A DNA stretch of 6,356 bases. Source: Fidelibacterota bacterium (GTDB lineage Bacteria; Fidelibacterota; UBA2242; JAFGTP01). Location: contig JAIPJV010000126.1 in assembly GCA_021734005.1 (NCBI GenBank), positions 1 to 6,356 of the forward strand, in the 5' to 3' direction. The stretch's first letter is position 1; each line of letters starts with the position of its first letter. This document shows, one piece after another, positions 6,078-6,356 of this stretch. Made by a program: the position numbers and the translations under genes. The notes below the pieces were generated by a model. It saw nothing but the letters and a program-made list of their open reading frames with translations. It was not told the origin of the DNA and searched no databases.

Positions 6078-6356
6078 TTGAACTGCAAGAATCATAATCA
6101 TATATTCTCTGGTATTCTGTTTGGTTTGCTCCTGGTTGGTCAGGTTTTAGCCAGCAATCTACCGGTCTATGTTGAAAATGATATTTATGATTTTCTGGAA
6201 AGAATGGAAAATAGAGAAGTTATTAATGATTATTCCGGGCTTGATCTACCTCTGAGAAGAGATGAAATCGCTCAATTCCTGGAAAAAATTGGCAAATCTA
6301 CAGACCAATTAAACCGAATAGAGAAGAAAATGTACCGGCAGTTTCGATCTGAATAT
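6078..6356 (+). CDS. Secreted/outer-membrane protein, Wzi-like N-terminus (partial)
   Basis: The first 93 residues of a gene run off the right edge. Residues 1-25 look like a Sec signal peptide: a polar, basic start (NCKNHNH), a hydrophobic core at 9-21 (IFSGILFGLLLVG), and a cleavage site after QVLA, between Ala25 and Ser26. Cys3 is ahead of the hydrophobic core, so it is not a lipobox. The mature start reads LPVYVENDIYDFLERMENRE (28-47), then PLRRDEIAQFLEKI and a second helical stretch, LNRIEKKMYRQFRSE. This arrangement, with one paired helix that lines up 'YDFLERME' and 'RRDEIA', resembles the N-terminus of capsule-assembly Wzi-family beta-barrel proteins of diderm bacteria, and distantly SLH-type domains. 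The barrel itself lies outside the window, so the family call is tentative. The start is TTG, supported by AGAGAGGA (6062-6069), with a promoter directly upstream. Confidence 0.7.
   Translation, partial: MNCKNHNHIFSGILFGLLLVGQVLASNLPVYVENDIYDFLERMENREVINDYSGLDLPLRRDEIAQFLEKIGKSTDQLNRIEKKMYRQFRSEY

Noticed and set aside
1..6356. CRISPR, insertion sequence, tRNA or riboswitch
   Set aside because: No spaced short repeats, terminal inverted repeats with a transposase, cloverleaf-like sequence or conserved leader structure was seen on either strand.

Overview
The window looks like ordinary bacterial chromosome: AT-rich, densely coded, all genes on the + strand, with Shine-Dalgarno sequences before most starts. 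The last gene has a Sec-type signal peptide and resembles the N-terminus of Wzi-like outer-membrane/capsule-assembly proteins. That suggests a diderm, perhaps from the Calditrichota/KSB1/Marinimicrobia/Bacteroidota side of the tree. This placement is inferred from protein style only and is weak.

Layout, left to right: (1) the 3' end of an unidentified gene (2-103), overlapping the start of a small zinc-ribbon PspC-domain membrane protein (96-365). (2) An APC-superfamily permease gene (473-1666) that ends in TAG, followed with no gap by an ATG-started gene (1667-2350) for the last membrane helix plus a PTS EIIA (fructose/mannitol/Ntr type) domain. (3) A 189-bp spacer. (4) A second copy of the same unit (2540-4426), here one continuous 628-residue permease-EIIA fusion. 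(5) Pyruvate kinase (4577-6001). (6) A strong sigma70-type promoter and the start of a secreted, probably envelope, protein running off the right edge.

The centre of interest is the tandem pair of permease-EIIA units. By eye alignment they are about 81% identical in the permease part and about 71% in the EIIA arm, so the duplication is old. Both keep the EIIA histidine in the AIPH motif and the second conserved histidine. In the left copy a TAG sits exactly where the right copy has Gln398, between predicted membrane helices 11 and 12, and it is followed directly by an ATG that both copies share. The left copy may be a two-piece transporter made by stop-start reinitiation, a gene read through at UAG, or a recent nonsense mutant.

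Functionally, the fusion suggests an amino-acid (or related) transporter whose activity could follow the phosphorylation state of a PTS phosphorelay. That relay is driven by PEP, and the next gene encodes pyruvate kinase, the enzyme that consumes PEP. The link between transporter and PEP/pyruvate balance is an inference from gene order and domain content. No RNA genes, CRISPR arrays or insertion sequences were seen, and no stretch over 300 bases lacks a gene.
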